The translations under genes were made by a program, and so were the position numbers. From the NCBI GenBank assembly GCA_038125725.1, contig JAYPEK010000009.1, forward strand, positions 1 through 64,000: a DNA stretch of 64,000 nt, given 5' to 3'. The notes beneath the pieces were generated by a model. That model was not told where the DNA came from. It ran no database searches and worked only from the letters and a program-made list of their open reading frames with translations. This DNA comes from TMED8 sp038125725. GTDB lineage: Bacteria; Pseudomonadota; Alphaproteobacteria; Rhodospirillales; Casp-alpha2. Below, one piece after another: positions 46,284-54,415 of the stretch (positions are counted from its first letter, which is position 1; the number at the start of each line of letters is the position of its first letter).

Positions 46284-46589
46284 ATGATACTCGATACACG
46301 GCAGCTTGCCGTTGTGGAAAGCCAGACCGGCGCCAAGCCGCTTCCGGCCGACGATCCCGCGCACGAGCACCTGACCACCGCCTTCGGCGCGCACTCCTTC
46401 TTTCTCGATCCCAATGGGCTCTATGTGTTCGAGGGCGTCCAGTTGCCCGATGCCGAACCCGGCGCTTCGCCGGCGGTGCTGATCCAGATCGCCGAATGGA
46501 CGGACGAGACCAAGTCCTCCATCGCGCCGGTGGAGCCGAAGCCCGCCGACCTGATTATCGATCTGGCGATGGCCGTCCCGGAGGAATAA
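46284..46589 (+). CDS. Hypothetical protein
   Basis: 101 residues, MILDTRQLAVVESQTGAKPL at the start, acidic (EPGASPAVLIQIAEWTDET), no signal peptide or membrane segment. I recognise no family. It sits between the pnt terminator and the quinone oxidoreductase gene, with ATG preceded by CTAAGGAAAC, a fair ribosome site. Probably real, function unknown. Confidence 0.6.
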   Translation: MILDTRQLAVVESQTGAKPLPADDPAHEHLTTAFGAHSFFLDPNGLYVFEGVQLPDAEPGASPAVLIQIAEWTDETKSSIAPVEPKPADLIIDLAMAVPEE

Positions 46590-46698
46590 CCGGAAACGGG
46601 ACCGCCGCGGCTTGCCGTGGGACCGGCCGGCTTCCATTCCTCATAGCTATGGATCTGCTATCTTGCTTTGCGTGCCTGGGCACGCGAAACTCCCGCGC

Positions 46699-47694
46699 AT
46701 GAATGCCGAGACAGAGACCATGCGTGCCGTATTTGCCAACGCCTACGGCACCCCCGCCGACCTGATCGTCGGCGATTTCCCGAAACCGAAAGCCGAACCC
46801 GGCAGGGTCCTGATCAAGGTCGCCGCCGCCGGCGTTGCCTATCACGACGGCCTGCAATTGGCCGGCAAGCATCAGATCAAGCACCAGATGCCCTACGTGC
46901 CGGGGATGGAAATCGCCGGCACCGTCGCCGCGCTGGGCGAAGGGGTCACGGGTCCCGCCGTCGGCACGCCGGTGATGGCCCTGAACGAGGGCGGCGGCTG
47001 GGCGGAGTACGCCAGTGTCGAGGCGACGCAGGTCTGGCCGCTCGCCGAAGGCGTCGACTATGCCGGCGCCGCGGCGCTTTCCATGGCCTACACCACGGCG
47101 CACTGCGGCATCTATTGGGAGGGCGGCGTCAAGGAAGGCGAGCGGGTGCTGATCACGGGTGCTTCCGGCGGCGTCGGGCTTGCCGCCGTGCAGATCGCGC
47201 ATGCGCTGGGCGCCGAGGTCATCGCCGTGGCGTCGAGCGCCGAGCGTCTCCGCATCGCCGCCGAAAACGGCGCCGATCACGGCGTCAATTATACAGAGAC
47301 GTCGATCAAGGACGCGGTCATGGATATCACCCAGGGCAAGGGCGTCGATGTCGCCTTCGACCCGGTGATGGGGAGCCTCTATCCCGAGGTTTTGAGCTCG
47401 CTCGGTTGGGGCGGGCGGCACGTCATCATCGGTTTCGCCGGCGGCGAGATCCCGCAGATCCCCTCCAACCGGCTGTTGGTCAAGAACCGCCGCGCGCTCG
47501 GCATGGTGATGAGCTTCTACCGCCGCCACCGTCCGGAACTGATGCTGGAAACCGTCGAGACCCTGCAACGGCTCTATCTGGATGGCAAATTGAAGCCCCT
47601 GATCGCCGTCACCGGATCGCTGGAGAAGGCGCCCGAATACCTGGTGGAGATCATGGAGCGCCGCCTGATCGGCCGCGCCATGCTGGAGCCCTGA
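46699..47694 (+). CDS. NADPH:quinone oxidoreductase family protein
   Basis: A 331-residue zinc-independent medium-chain dehydrogenase/reductase. The GroES-like half contains YVPGMEIAGTVAALGEGV; the Rossmann half has the cofactor motif ITGASGGVGLAAVQIAHALG, then GWGGRHVIIGFAGGEIPQIP. Reduces quinones or alpha,beta-unsaturated carbonyls with NADPH. ATG 46699 chosen; ATG 46720 (MRAVFANAYG) is also likely, as many homologues begin there. Confidence 0.92.
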   Translation: MNAETETMRAVFANAYGTPADLIVGDFPKPKAEPGRVLIKVAAAGVAYHDGLQLAGKHQIKHQMPYVPGMEIAGTVAALGEGVTGPAVGTPVMALNEGGGWAEYASVEATQVWPLAEGVDYAGAAALSMAYTTAHCGIYWEGGVKEGERVLITGASGGVGLAAVQIAHALGAEVIAVASSAERLRIAAENGADHGVNYTETSIKDAVMDITQGKGVDVAFDPVMGSLYPEVLSSLGWGGRHVIIGFAGGEIPQIPSNRLLVKNRRALGMVMSFYRRHRPELMLETVETLQRLYLDGKLKPLIAVTGSLEKAPEYLVEIMERRLIGRAMLEP

Positions 47695-47713
47695 GCGAAG
47701 CGCCTGGCGCTTC

Positions 47714-49453
47714 TCAATAGAAATACGGCAGGTTCTTTTCCTTGGCCGCCCGCACCCAGGACGGCACGAAGGGGACGATCTTGTCCTGCGTCGGCACCAT
47801 GACCTCGATGAAGTTGGCGCCGGGGTTCGAAATGGCATCCCGCAGGATTGTCTCGATCTGGCTTTCGTCGGTGATCCGCGCCGCCTGGAAGCCGAACCCT
47901 TCCGCCACCTTGACGTAATCGACCTGGCCGAAATCCGTGGACCAGGGCTCGTCGACGTCATCGAGCAGGATGGCCTCGCCGCGAATCCAGCCGAACGTGT
48001 CGTTGCGGGTGAGAATAATGGTGATGTTGCGCCCGCTCCGCTTGATGGTTTCCATGTCGCCGATGACGAAGCCGAGCGAGCCGTCGCCGGTGAAGGAAAT
48101 CACCGGCCCGTCGCCGGCATAGAGCGCGCCCAGGCCCGCCGGCACGGAATAGCCGAGCGCGCCCATGGAATAGTTGGTGATGTAGCGCCGGCCGGCCTGT
48201 TTGAAGGTCAGCAGCGCGGAGGGGTAGATGGCGCTGACGCCGGGTTCCGAGGTGACGATGGCGTTCGCCGGCAGGATTTCATCCAGCGCGCGGGTCAGCT
48301 TCACCGGCGAGATCGTGCCTTCCGGCATGGGAATGTTGGCGTTGAAGACGGCATCCAATGCCGTGCGCTTGACGGCCGTCAGGTCGACCGCGTCCCGTTC
48401 GGCATCCGCATGCTCGGCCTCGATGATTTCCAGCATGTAGTCGAGGCTGGCGCGCGCATCGCCGACCAGCCCGACCTTGAGCGGGAAGTTGTTGCCGACG
48501 TGGGCCTCGGCGATATCCAGGTGCAGGAAGGTCTTGGTGGCCGGATCGCCGTAGAGCTTCCAGTGATCGGTGGAACTGGAATCGGTATTGGTGCCGATGA
48601 AGAACACGGTGTCGGCGCCCAGAAGGTATTCGTTGGAATATTCCATGCCGCCGCGCGCGCCGATGACGCGGAGCGCCAGCGGATGGTCTTCGGCGATGGT
48701 CGCCTTTCCGGGCGTCGTCGTGGCGACCGGGATTTGCAGCCGCTCCGCCAACGCCAGCACCGCCTCGGACGCCTTGGAGATCAATGCGCCCTGGCCGCAG
48801 ACGATGACCGGGCGCTCGGCCGCCAGCAGGACCTCGATGGCGGCGCGGATCTTCGCATGATCGGCGACCGGACGGTGCGCCGGGTATTCGCTGTATTCCG
48901 GTTCTGCGTAGAGATCACCGGCCTCGATCTCGGCCTCTTCGGTGAAGAGGTTGATCGGCACGCGAATATGCACCGGCGCGGGCCGCCCGGACGTGGCGAC
49001 GCGAAAGGCGCGGCGCAGCATGAAGGGGATTTCCCTTAGGTTGGTGAGGACGAAGGATTCCTTGCAGATCGACGCATAGAGCGCCGTCTGGTCGACGCCG
49101 GTAAGACCGTGGCGCTTGTCGTGATTGATCGGAATGTCGGAGCTGAAATAGATCACCGGCACCGAACTCAGGTAGGCCTCGGTGATGCCCGGGCTGCAAT
49201 GGGTGACGCCGGGGCTGGGCGCTTCCAGCACGCAGGGCCGCCCGGTGATCTTCGCATAGGCCTCGGCGGCATAGGACGCCGTCCGCTCGTCGCGGGTCAG
49301 CACATATTCGATGTCGGAATGCTTATGCCAGTCCTTGTACCAGCCGATGGTGGTCTCGCCAGGCAGGCCGAACACATGCCGCACGCCATGCAGCTCCAGC
49401 ATCTTCAGAATGATCTGGCCGCCGGTCATTTTGGCGGATTGCGCTGTCGTCAT
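47714..49453 (-). CDS. Thiamine pyrophosphate-binding enzyme, acetolactate synthase-like
   Basis: 579 residues with the three-domain plan of ThDP decarboxylases. N-terminal: LHGVRHVFGLPGETTIGWY and LEAPSPGVTHCSPGITEAYL; middle: FIGTNTDSSSTDHWKLYGD; C-terminal ThDP/Mg site: FTGDGSLGFVIGDMETIKRSG then ILTRNDTFGW. Not ilvB, since no ilvN partner is present. Possible roles include sulfoacetaldehyde, oxalyl-CoA or glyoxylate-type chemistry, undetermined. GGGAGACCACC precedes the ATG. Confidence 0.9.
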   Translation of the reverse strand: MTTAQSAKMTGGQIILKMLELHGVRHVFGLPGETTIGWYKDWHKHSDIEYVLTRDERTASYAAEAYAKITGRPCVLEAPSPGVTHCSPGITEAYLSSVPVIYFSSDIPINHDKRHGLTGVDQTALYASICKESFVLTNLREIPFMLRRAFRVATSGRPAPVHIRVPINLFTEEAEIEAGDLYAEPEYSEYPAHRPVADHAKIRAAIEVLLAAERPVIVCGQGALISKASEAVLALAERLQIPVATTTPGKATIAEDHPLALRVIGARGGMEYSNEYLLGADTVFFIGTNTDSSSTDHWKLYGDPATKTFLHLDIAEAHVGNNFPLKVGLVGDARASLDYMLEIIEAEHADAERDAVDLTAVKRTALDAVFNANIPMPEGTISPVKLTRALDEILPANAIVTSEPGVSAIYPSALLTFKQAGRRYITNYSMGALGYSVPAGLGALYAGDGPVISFTGDGSLGFVIGDMETIKRSGRNITIILTRNDTFGWIRGEAILLDDVDEPWSTDFGQVDYVKVAEGFGFQAARITDESQIETILRDAISNPGANFIEVMVPTQDKIVPFVPSWVRAAKEKNLPYFY

Positions 49454-49587
49454 GGTGGTCTCCCTTGCGGCCGGACGTCTGTAAGATCAAGAGGGTTGGG
49501 CGGTTATGATCGTCGGATTAGGGCGCTTGGCAAGCCAAGGAAAATTCGTTCGGGTCGGGCGCTTACCAAAATGGCGATAAGGGGCGC

Positions 49588-50211
49588 TTATTTGATGCCA
49601 GTAATGGCATCACATTCTTCTAGGGTGAGATCCCGCTTCCAAGCTTCGAGCCGTGCGTCCGGGACAAAACCCTGATATCCGATACATACCTCTCGATCAC
49701 TCGAACCAGGGTAGGGGTTTACGTATTCAGGAGAAGATTTGTTTTTCGAAGCAAACACAACTGCGAGCAAAAACAGGAATAACAAGAGAATGAGAATCGT
49801 TCCGCTGAATCGGTGAAATTTCCGATGATAGTTGTCGACTCGGATTCGTTCCGGATCAGTTTCCCTATCGAATTTTTTTAGAAATTCTTCGTGGCCGTGG
49901 TAATAGCGCATGTAGCGCCTTGCCATCCAAATATTGCGAACAATGATCATTGCAGTGAAAGGCGAGAGAAACAGGATTATTAAGCCGGTGCTGGATAGTA
50001 CCTCGCCAAGAATCTGAGCGAACGTATCGTAAGTACTGTAGCTTGGTGTTAGTCCAGTTCCGACGAAAACGAGGACCGGTGCGCTGAAGCAGGCGATTGC
50101 CATCACGAGATTGGCTATAAATCGCTCACGAATCCGGGCGATCAAATAGTCCTCGTGCCCGGGCGAAAGCAAAAGGCGAAGGTTTTCGTCTCGAATTAAT
50201 GGTGGCGGCAT
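49588..50211 (-). CDS. Membrane protein, unknown, AT-richer
   Basis: 207 residues with three hydrophobic segments (about 32-54, 72-92 and 138-156) and a short periplasmic-type C-terminus containing two Cys (VCIGYQG, LEECDAITG). No family recognised. Codons are clearly less GC-rich than neighbours (ATA, TTA, TTT, AAT), suggesting acquisition. Flanked by the ThDP enzyme and the toxin gene on the same strand. Confidence 0.65.
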   Translation of the reverse strand: MPPPLIRDENLRLLLSPGHEDYLIARIRERFIANLVMAIACFSAPVLVFVGTGLTPSYSTYDTFAQILGEVLSSTGLIILFLSPFTAMIIVRNIWMARRYMRYYHGHEEFLKKFDRETDPERIRVDNYHRKFHRFSGTILILLLFLFLLAVVFASKNKSSPEYVNPYPGSSDREVCIGYQGFVPDARLEAWKRDLTLEECDAITGIK

Positions 50212-50435
50212 GTTCGTAAGCAGTAAAAAAGACCCGACGTCGGCTACCTGATAGTGCAGGTTAGAAAATGCAGCCTATAGTTAAATAGATATTTGGAAAA
50301 GCGCCCCAGAGCGGTTGTGATTTCATGGGATTGGTTCCCGGAAACTCAATTGTGTAATCCTTCAGGACCTGACGTGCACAGGCATTGGTGTCTAGGCCGG
50401 TTTCTGGATGGGGAATTCTGGGTGACGATTTTGGA
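50212..50435. other. AT-richer spacer without a clear gene
   Basis: 224 bp. A minus-strand frame here (50261-50536) runs into the toxin gene in another frame and lacks support. Nothing else was seen. Confidence 0.5.
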
Positions 50436-50708
50436 TCAATGATCCACCGCCGTATGGAACACGGCGACGATCTCGACCTGTGACGGTTTGATCTCATAGA
50501 CGACGATGAAGGGGAGGCCGGGGGCGACAAGTTCACGTGTCCCCGGAACGGTGCCGGTGCGTCCGGATCGGGGGAACATCGTCAGGCGTTCAAGGGACAA
50601 ACGGATGCGGTGAATCACCGAGACAGCGATTCTCGGGTCGTTCTGGGCGATGTGCTGGTGAATATCGCGGAAATCGGAAAGCGCGGCTTCGTGGAAAACC
50701 AGCTTCAT
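50436..50708 (-). CDS. RelE/ParE family toxin
   Basis: 90 residues. The N-terminal MKLVFHEAALSDFRDIHQHI helix pair, the FPRSGRTGTVPGTRELVAPG region and closing PFIVVYEIKPSQVEIVAVFHTA fit ParE/RelE toxins, which poison gyrase or cut ribosome-bound mRNA. The arrangement LPFIVVYxI is closest to ParE. Its ATG overlaps the antitoxin stop (ATGA), a standard toxin-antitoxin layout. Confidence 0.87.
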   Translation of the reverse strand: MKLVFHEAALSDFRDIHQHIAQNDPRIAVSVIHRIRLSLERLTMFPRSGRTGTVPGTRELVAPGLPFIVVYEIKPSQVEIVAVFHTAVDH

Positions 50709-50926
50709 GCGCCGGCTTGGCGGAAGAAAACCTCGACCTCGTCTTGGCTCGCATATTTCGGTGTGGCGCGGCGGGAACGGACTTCCGCTGCCTGGGCATC
50801 GGTCAATTGCGCGGCACCAGGCTCGGTTTGTGCAGCGAGGCTCATCAGAATGTCCGCCGCCTCGTCCTGCCGGTCATCCGGCAAATGACGCACTTTCTCG
50901 ATGGCTTGGTCGAAGAGTTTGGTCAT
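50705..50926 (-). CDS. Antitoxin of RelE/ParE module
   Basis: 73 residues, MTKLFDQAIEKVRHLPDDRQ at the start, then an acidic helix and a C-terminus (KYASQDEVEVFFRQAGA) that would wrap the toxin. The LPxDRQDEAA pattern is common for antitoxins paired with ParE-like toxins. The frame is open upstream to 51376, overlapping the PaaY-like gene; ATG 50926 is taken. Transcribed as a two-gene operon with the toxin. Confidence 0.8.
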   Translation of the reverse strand: MTKLFDQAIEKVRHLPDDRQDEAADILMSLAAQTEPGAAQLTDAQAAEVRSRRATPKYASQDEVEVFFRQAGA

Positions 50927-50958
50927 GGCCGGATTGTACCGCGCGGGAAAAATCAGTT

Positions 50959-51561
50959 CTACGGTTTCTTCGCGTGCTTCGGCACCGATTGCCCCAAGGG
51001 CATATAGGGCCGGTTCGGTTCCGGTTCGCTCAAGGGTGTCGTCGGCTTGAGGCTGGCGTGGCAGCGCCGGGCCAGTTCCTGGTAGTCGCGGGTGCCGCCG
51101 GCTTTCCATTCGATGTCGGCGTCGGAAACGTCGCGGATTCGCTTCGCCGGGATGCCGACGATCAGGCTGCGTTCCGGGAACACGTCGCCGGCCTTCACGA
51201 AGGCCATGGCGGCGACGATGCTTTCGGCGCCGATCACGGCCTCGTCGTTGACCACCGCGTTCATGCCGACCAGCGCATTCCTGCCGATGACGGCGCCGTG
51301 GATAACCGCGCCGTGGCCGATGTGGCCGTCTTCCTCGATCACCGTTTCGTTGCCGGGAAAGCCGTGCATGACGCAATTGTCCTGTACGTTGGCGCCGGCC
51401 TTGATGGTGATGCGGCCGAAATCGCCCCGGAGCGCCGCGCCCGGCGCGATATAGCAGCCGGCACCGATGATCACATCGCCGATGATGACGGCGTCCGGGT
51501 GCACGAAGGCCGTGGGGTCGATGGCGGGGCGGATGCCGTCCAGTTCATAGATCTTGGCCAT
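50959..51561 (-). CDS. paaY: Gamma carbonic anhydrase-like hexapeptide protein, PaaY/CaiE type
   Basis: 200 residues; left-handed beta-helix of hexapeptide repeats. AKIYELDGIRPAIDPTAFVH, LRGDFGRITIKAGANVQDNC, VMHGFPGNETVIEEDGHIGH and GAVIHGAVIGRNALVGMNA are all near the E. coli PaaY sequence, with the three metal His in place. PaaY is reported as a thioesterase rescuing stalled phenylacetate pathway products. No paa genes are in the window, so the role may be broader (CaiE-like). Confidence 0.88.
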   Translation of the reverse strand: MAKIYELDGIRPAIDPTAFVHPDAVIIGDVIIGAGCYIAPGAALRGDFGRITIKAGANVQDNCVMHGFPGNETVIEEDGHIGHGAVIHGAVIGRNALVGMNAVVNDEAVIGAESIVAAMAFVKAGDVFPERSLIVGIPAKRIRDVSDADIEWKAGGTRDYQELARRCHASLKPTTPLSEPEPNRPYMPLGQSVPKHAKKP

Positions 51562-51663
51562 GATGGGCTCCTTGGTGCCGATTCGCTTGAGTTTGAAACA
51601 CGAAAACCGCCAATCCCGTCGGGACGGCGGTCACGCTAAACAAGGAGAAATCCTTGGGAAGGC

Positions 51664-51867
51664 TTAGAAGCCTTCGCGCTCCAGGCGCTTGCGCTCGAGC
51701 TTGCGGGCCCGGCGCACGGCTTCAGCCTTTTCCCGCGCGCGGCGCTCGGACGGCTTTTCGTAGGAGCGGCGGAGTTTCATTTCCCGGAAGACGCCTTCAC
51801 GCTGCATCTTCTTCTTCAGGACCTTCAGGGCCTGGTCGACATTGTTATCGCGAACAGAGACTTGCAC
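51664..51867 (-). CDS. rpsU: 30S ribosomal protein bS21
   Basis: 67 residues, start GTG at 51867: VQVSVRDNNVDQALKVLKKK, then MQREGVFREMKLRRSYEKPS and a Lys/Arg-rich C-terminus. Binds the 30S platform near the anti-Shine-Dalgarno region. GAGGTTGAGG precedes the GTG. A strong hairpin lies in the leader at 51903-51924. Longer upstream frame to 52686 has no support. Confidence 0.96.
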   Translation of the reverse strand: MQVSVRDNNVDQALKVLKKKMQREGVFREMKLRRSYEKPSERRAREKAEAVRRARKLERKRLEREGF

Positions 51868-51902
51868 GTTTGCCTCAACCTCATCATCTTTAAAGACAGG
51901 AA

Positions 51903-51924
51903 GGAACACGTACCCCCGTGTTCC
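51903..51924 (-). promoter_or_regulatory. Hairpin in rpsU leader
   Basis: GGAACACG and CGTGTTCC form a perfect 8-bp stem around a 6-nt loop, 36 nt upstream of the rpsU start. On the minus strand the loop reads GGGGTA. S21 genes may be controlled at translation; a leader hairpin close to the start could be such an element, though this is inferred only from position. Confidence 0.5.
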
Positions 51925-52011
51925 AAGGTCGCGCCTTTTAACATAGCTTTTCGGTGATGTGAAGGGCTGATTTCCCCGATTTTTTCGCGGCTTAGGTGGG
52001 AACGACGAACG

Positions 52012-52566
52012 ATGGCCATCCTCAAAATCGCCCGCATGGGCCATCCGGTGCTGATGACGCCGGCCCGCGAGGTCGCCAATCCGACCGCGCCCGAGGTACA
52101 TGCGCTGATCAACGACATGGTCGATACCATGCTCGATGCGCCGGGCGTTGGGCTCGCCGCGCCGCAGGTGCACGTGCCGGCGCGCATCGTCGTTTTCCAC
52201 GTGCCGGAGGGCCGGGGCAGCGAGGGCGATGCCGGCGTGCCGCTGACGGCGCTGATCAACCCGAAGATCGAGCCTTTGAGCGACGAAATGGAAGTGGGGA
52301 TGGAGGGCTGTCTGTCTTTGCCGGAAATGACCGGCCCCGTTCCGCGCTACACCCGCATCCGCTATACCGCATTGGCGCCGGACGGCTCCACCATCGAACG
52401 CGAGGCCGAGGGCTTCCATGCCCGCGTCGTGCAGCACGAATGCGACCATCTGGACGGTGTTCTCTATCCCATGCGAATGACCGATATCTCGAAGCTCGGC
52501 TATGCCGAGGACATGGCCAAACCCGATCCCTACCGACGCCAACCCGAGGAGGCAGCCGATGACTGA
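52012..52566 (+). CDS. def: Peptide deformylase
   Basis: A 184-residue metalloenzyme that removes N-formyl from nascent proteins. The three motifs are present: GVGLAAPQV, EGCLSLP and QHECDHLDG (zinc Cys and two His). Short loops are like class I enzymes, though no fmt gene is next to it. The coq9 start overlaps its end by 8 nt. Confidence 0.96.
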   Translation: MAILKIARMGHPVLMTPAREVANPTAPEVHALINDMVDTMLDAPGVGLAAPQVHVPARIVVFHVPEGRGSEGDAGVPLTALINPKIEPLSDEMEVGMEGCLSLPEMTGPVPRYTRIRYTALAPDGSTIEREAEGFHARVVQHECDHLDGVLYPMRMTDISKLGYAEDMAKPDPYRRQPEEAADD

Positions 52567-53215
52567 CGAGACCCGCAGGCTGGAACGCGACCAGGTGATC
52601 GAGGCATCGCTGGCGCATGTGCCCTTCGACGGCTGGTCCTGGAAGGCCCTGGAGGCCGGCGCCGTGGATTGCTGCGCCGATGCCAAGTTGGCGAGGCGTC
52701 TGTTTACCGGGCCCGCCGATGCAGCCGATCATTTCGCCGATTGGGCCGACCGGCGCATGCTGGCCGAACTGGAAACCATGAAGCTCGATGAGATGCGCAT
52801 CCGCGACCGCATCCACGCCTGCGTCAAGACGCGCATTCTCTTGAACGCCGAATACAAAGAGGCGCTGCGCCACCTGCTGTCGTTCCTGGCATTGCCGCAT
52901 AACCTGCCGCTGGCGTCGAAGCTTACCTGGCGGACCTGTTCGCTGATGTGGTACGCGGCGGGGGATACCTCAGCCGATTGGAACCACTACACCAAGCGCG
53001 GCCTGTTGGCGCCGGTCTATTCCTCGACAGTGCTCTATTGGATGGGCGATGCCGGCGACGGGGAAGGGGATTTCCCGGAAACCTGGGGTTATCTCGAACG
53101 CCGCATCGACGACGTGCTCAAGACCTTCTCGCTGCCGCGGCGGCTGAAGGAGCGCCTGGGTAAGCTGCCGCGCCCGCCGTTCGGGCGCCGCACCGGTTCC
53201 GCCGCGCGGGTTTAA
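52559..53215 (+). CDS. COQ9 family protein
   Basis: 218 residues of the COQ9 family, lipid-binding helpers of ubiquinone biosynthesis with a TetR-like helical fold. Key region: DGWSWKALEAGAVDCCADAK at the start, then RTCSLMWYAAGDTSADWNHY and LLAPVYSSTVLYWMGD. ATG 52559 overlaps peptide deformylase. It suggests an aerobic, ubiquinone-using alphaproteobacterium. Confidence 0.92.
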   Translation: MTDETRRLERDQVIEASLAHVPFDGWSWKALEAGAVDCCADAKLARRLFTGPADAADHFADWADRRMLAELETMKLDEMRIRDRIHACVKTRILLNAEYKEALRHLLSFLALPHNLPLASKLTWRTCSLMWYAAGDTSADWNHYTKRGLLAPVYSSTVLYWMGDAGDGEGDFPETWGYLERRIDDVLKTFSLPRRLKERLGKLPRPPFGRRTGSAARV

Positions 53216-53219
53216 CCGA

Positions 53220-54041
53220 CTAGTCCAGCGACGCCAGTTCCGTCACCACCCGGGGCGCCTTCAGGGTCAGCTTCCAGGTATCCTTGTAGCCCGAGCGCTT
53301 GAGATCGCGCCGCGTACGGGTGCGGGCACCCTCCGCAATCGGCCCGACGGCGACCCGGTAAACCGTGCGCCCCTTGGCGGTCCCCTGCAGGACGGAGGCC
53401 TTCAGCGCCGCGTGTTTACCCGAGAACCGCTCCGCATCGGCTTGGCGATAGTAGCTGGCGACAATGAAATAAGTACGCGCCGGCTGCCCGGCGGTGGTGG
53501 TCGCTTTCGCCGGTTGCGCCTTCAGGCTCGCCAGTTGCAGCGGCCGGGCCGGCGGTTCGGGTTTACGAGGCGCGCCGAGGATCATCTTGTCCTCGTCGAG
53601 CGGCGGCGGCGCAGCGCCGTCGCTGCCGGTCGGTTTCCTCGGTGCCGGCACGACGACGCGCTTCTCGCTCACCAGGATCGGTTTCGGCGAGGTCGGGGCA
53701 GCGGAAGGCGGCAATGGCAACTCGGCGGTCAAGACGTCACCTTCCGCCAGCGGCAGGTCGCCCTTTGCGTCCATGGCCGGGCTGGCGTCGGCGAGCGCCG
53801 TTTTGACCGTGTCGTTGGTGTCCGATTCGCGGCAGATGTCGTCACCCTCGACGCCGCGCCAGAGCGCGCAATCCTGCTGCGCCACGGCCGAAATGCCGTG
53901 ATCCGTCAGGGTCTTGTCGGTGGTGAGGACGGAGATGCCGTCGGCGATCAATGATGCGATCTGGACGCCCACAGGCAGCCCGCAGGCGCCGAGCAGCAAG
54001 GAGGCGGCAAGCGCGCCGGCGACGCGGATGGTCTTGAGCAT
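53220..54041 (-). CDS. SPOR domain lipoprotein
   Basis: 273 residues: lipobox ASLLLGAC (Cys20) so lipid-anchored, a Pro/Ala-rich middle, and a C-terminal SPOR domain (about 190-265) with YFIVASYYRQADAERFSGKH and VYRVAVGPIAEGARTRTRRD. SPOR domains bind denuded peptidoglycan, often at septa. The conserved N-terminal part DGISVLTTDKTLTDHGISAV is shared with a hypothetical family in this order. The ribosome site is GAGGGAAGAAACTCC. Confidence 0.87.
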   Translation of the reverse strand: MLKTIRVAGALAASLLLGACGLPVGVQIASLIADGISVLTTDKTLTDHGISAVAQQDCALWRGVEGDDICRESDTNDTVKTALADASPAMDAKGDLPLAEGDVLTAELPLPPSAAPTSPKPILVSEKRVVVPAPRKPTGSDGAAPPPLDEDKMILGAPRKPEPPARPLQLASLKAQPAKATTTAGQPARTYFIVASYYRQADAERFSGKHAALKASVLQGTAKGRTVYRVAVGPIAEGARTRTRRDLKRSGYKDTWKLTLKAPRVVTELASLD

Positions 54042-54160
54042 GGAGTTTCTTCCCTCTGGGTGCGGGTGGAACCGAAATTCTTTTCGACGTGTTTCCCGTT
54101 CTTGAATTTGAGAATAGGGCGGAAAAAGTTAACAAATTGCAGCCGTCCCCGACGGGAGGC

Positions 54161-54302
54161 AAAAAGAGAGGGCTAGGGGGAACCTAGCCCTCGGGGTCAT
54201 AAGGGATGTTTCGGCCGCTTCCCGCCAGGGGGGCGGCGGCGAAGCGTTCGGATCTGCCCGGGATGGGATCCCGGGCCGGGTGCCGACAGTGGGGGACTGT
54301 CG
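54161..54302 (-). ncRNA. Candidate small RNA: four tandem hairpins with C-rich loops
   Basis: Four inverted repeats stand in a row: 54284-54302 (7-bp stem, loop CCCCC on minus), 54256-54276 (9-bp, loop CCC), 54216-54246 (11-bp with one bulge, loop of GC-rich sequence with CCCCCC) and 54168-54192 (10-bp, loop TTCCC). The last is followed on the minus strand by TCTTTTT, a complete intrinsic terminator. No protein gene lies upstream on that strand to account for it. C-rich loops could pair with ribosome-binding sites, as in known alphaproteobacterial sRNAs with CCUCCUCC loops. The 5' end is not defined; TATGAA near 54308-54313 (minus) is a possible -10. Confidence 0.6.
54168..54192 (-). terminator. 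Intrinsic terminator, minus direction
   Basis: GAGGGCTAGG / CCTAGCCCTC with a 5-nt loop and TCTTTTT following on the minus strand. It terminates transcripts from the right, upstream of the SPOR gene; the likely upstream transcript is the candidate small RNA. Confidence 0.85.
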
Positions 54303-54415
54303 TCATTCATATCCTGCTCCCGATCGCCCATCCGCGCCAATCACGTCGGTACACGCTTGTGTGATCCGCGAGAGACCGTTGGCGTCGGGCGGCGTTCGGC
54401 GTATGATGACGACCA

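Noticed and set aside
50261..50536. 91-codon minus-strand frame overlapping the toxin gene
   Set aside because: Runs through the toxin in another frame, Ser/Arg-rich start, no ribosome site; the toxin frame has clear family features.
54168..54302. Reading the hairpin array as a plus-strand CsrB-like RNA or leader of the gene at 54416
   Set aside because: The only T-tract is on the minus strand, and plus-strand loops are G-runs without the GGA pattern; the array also ends more than 110 bp before the gene.
54161..54302. CRISPR array
   Set aside because: The hairpins have different sequences and lengths, with no repeated unit or equal spacers; none seen elsewhere in the window.
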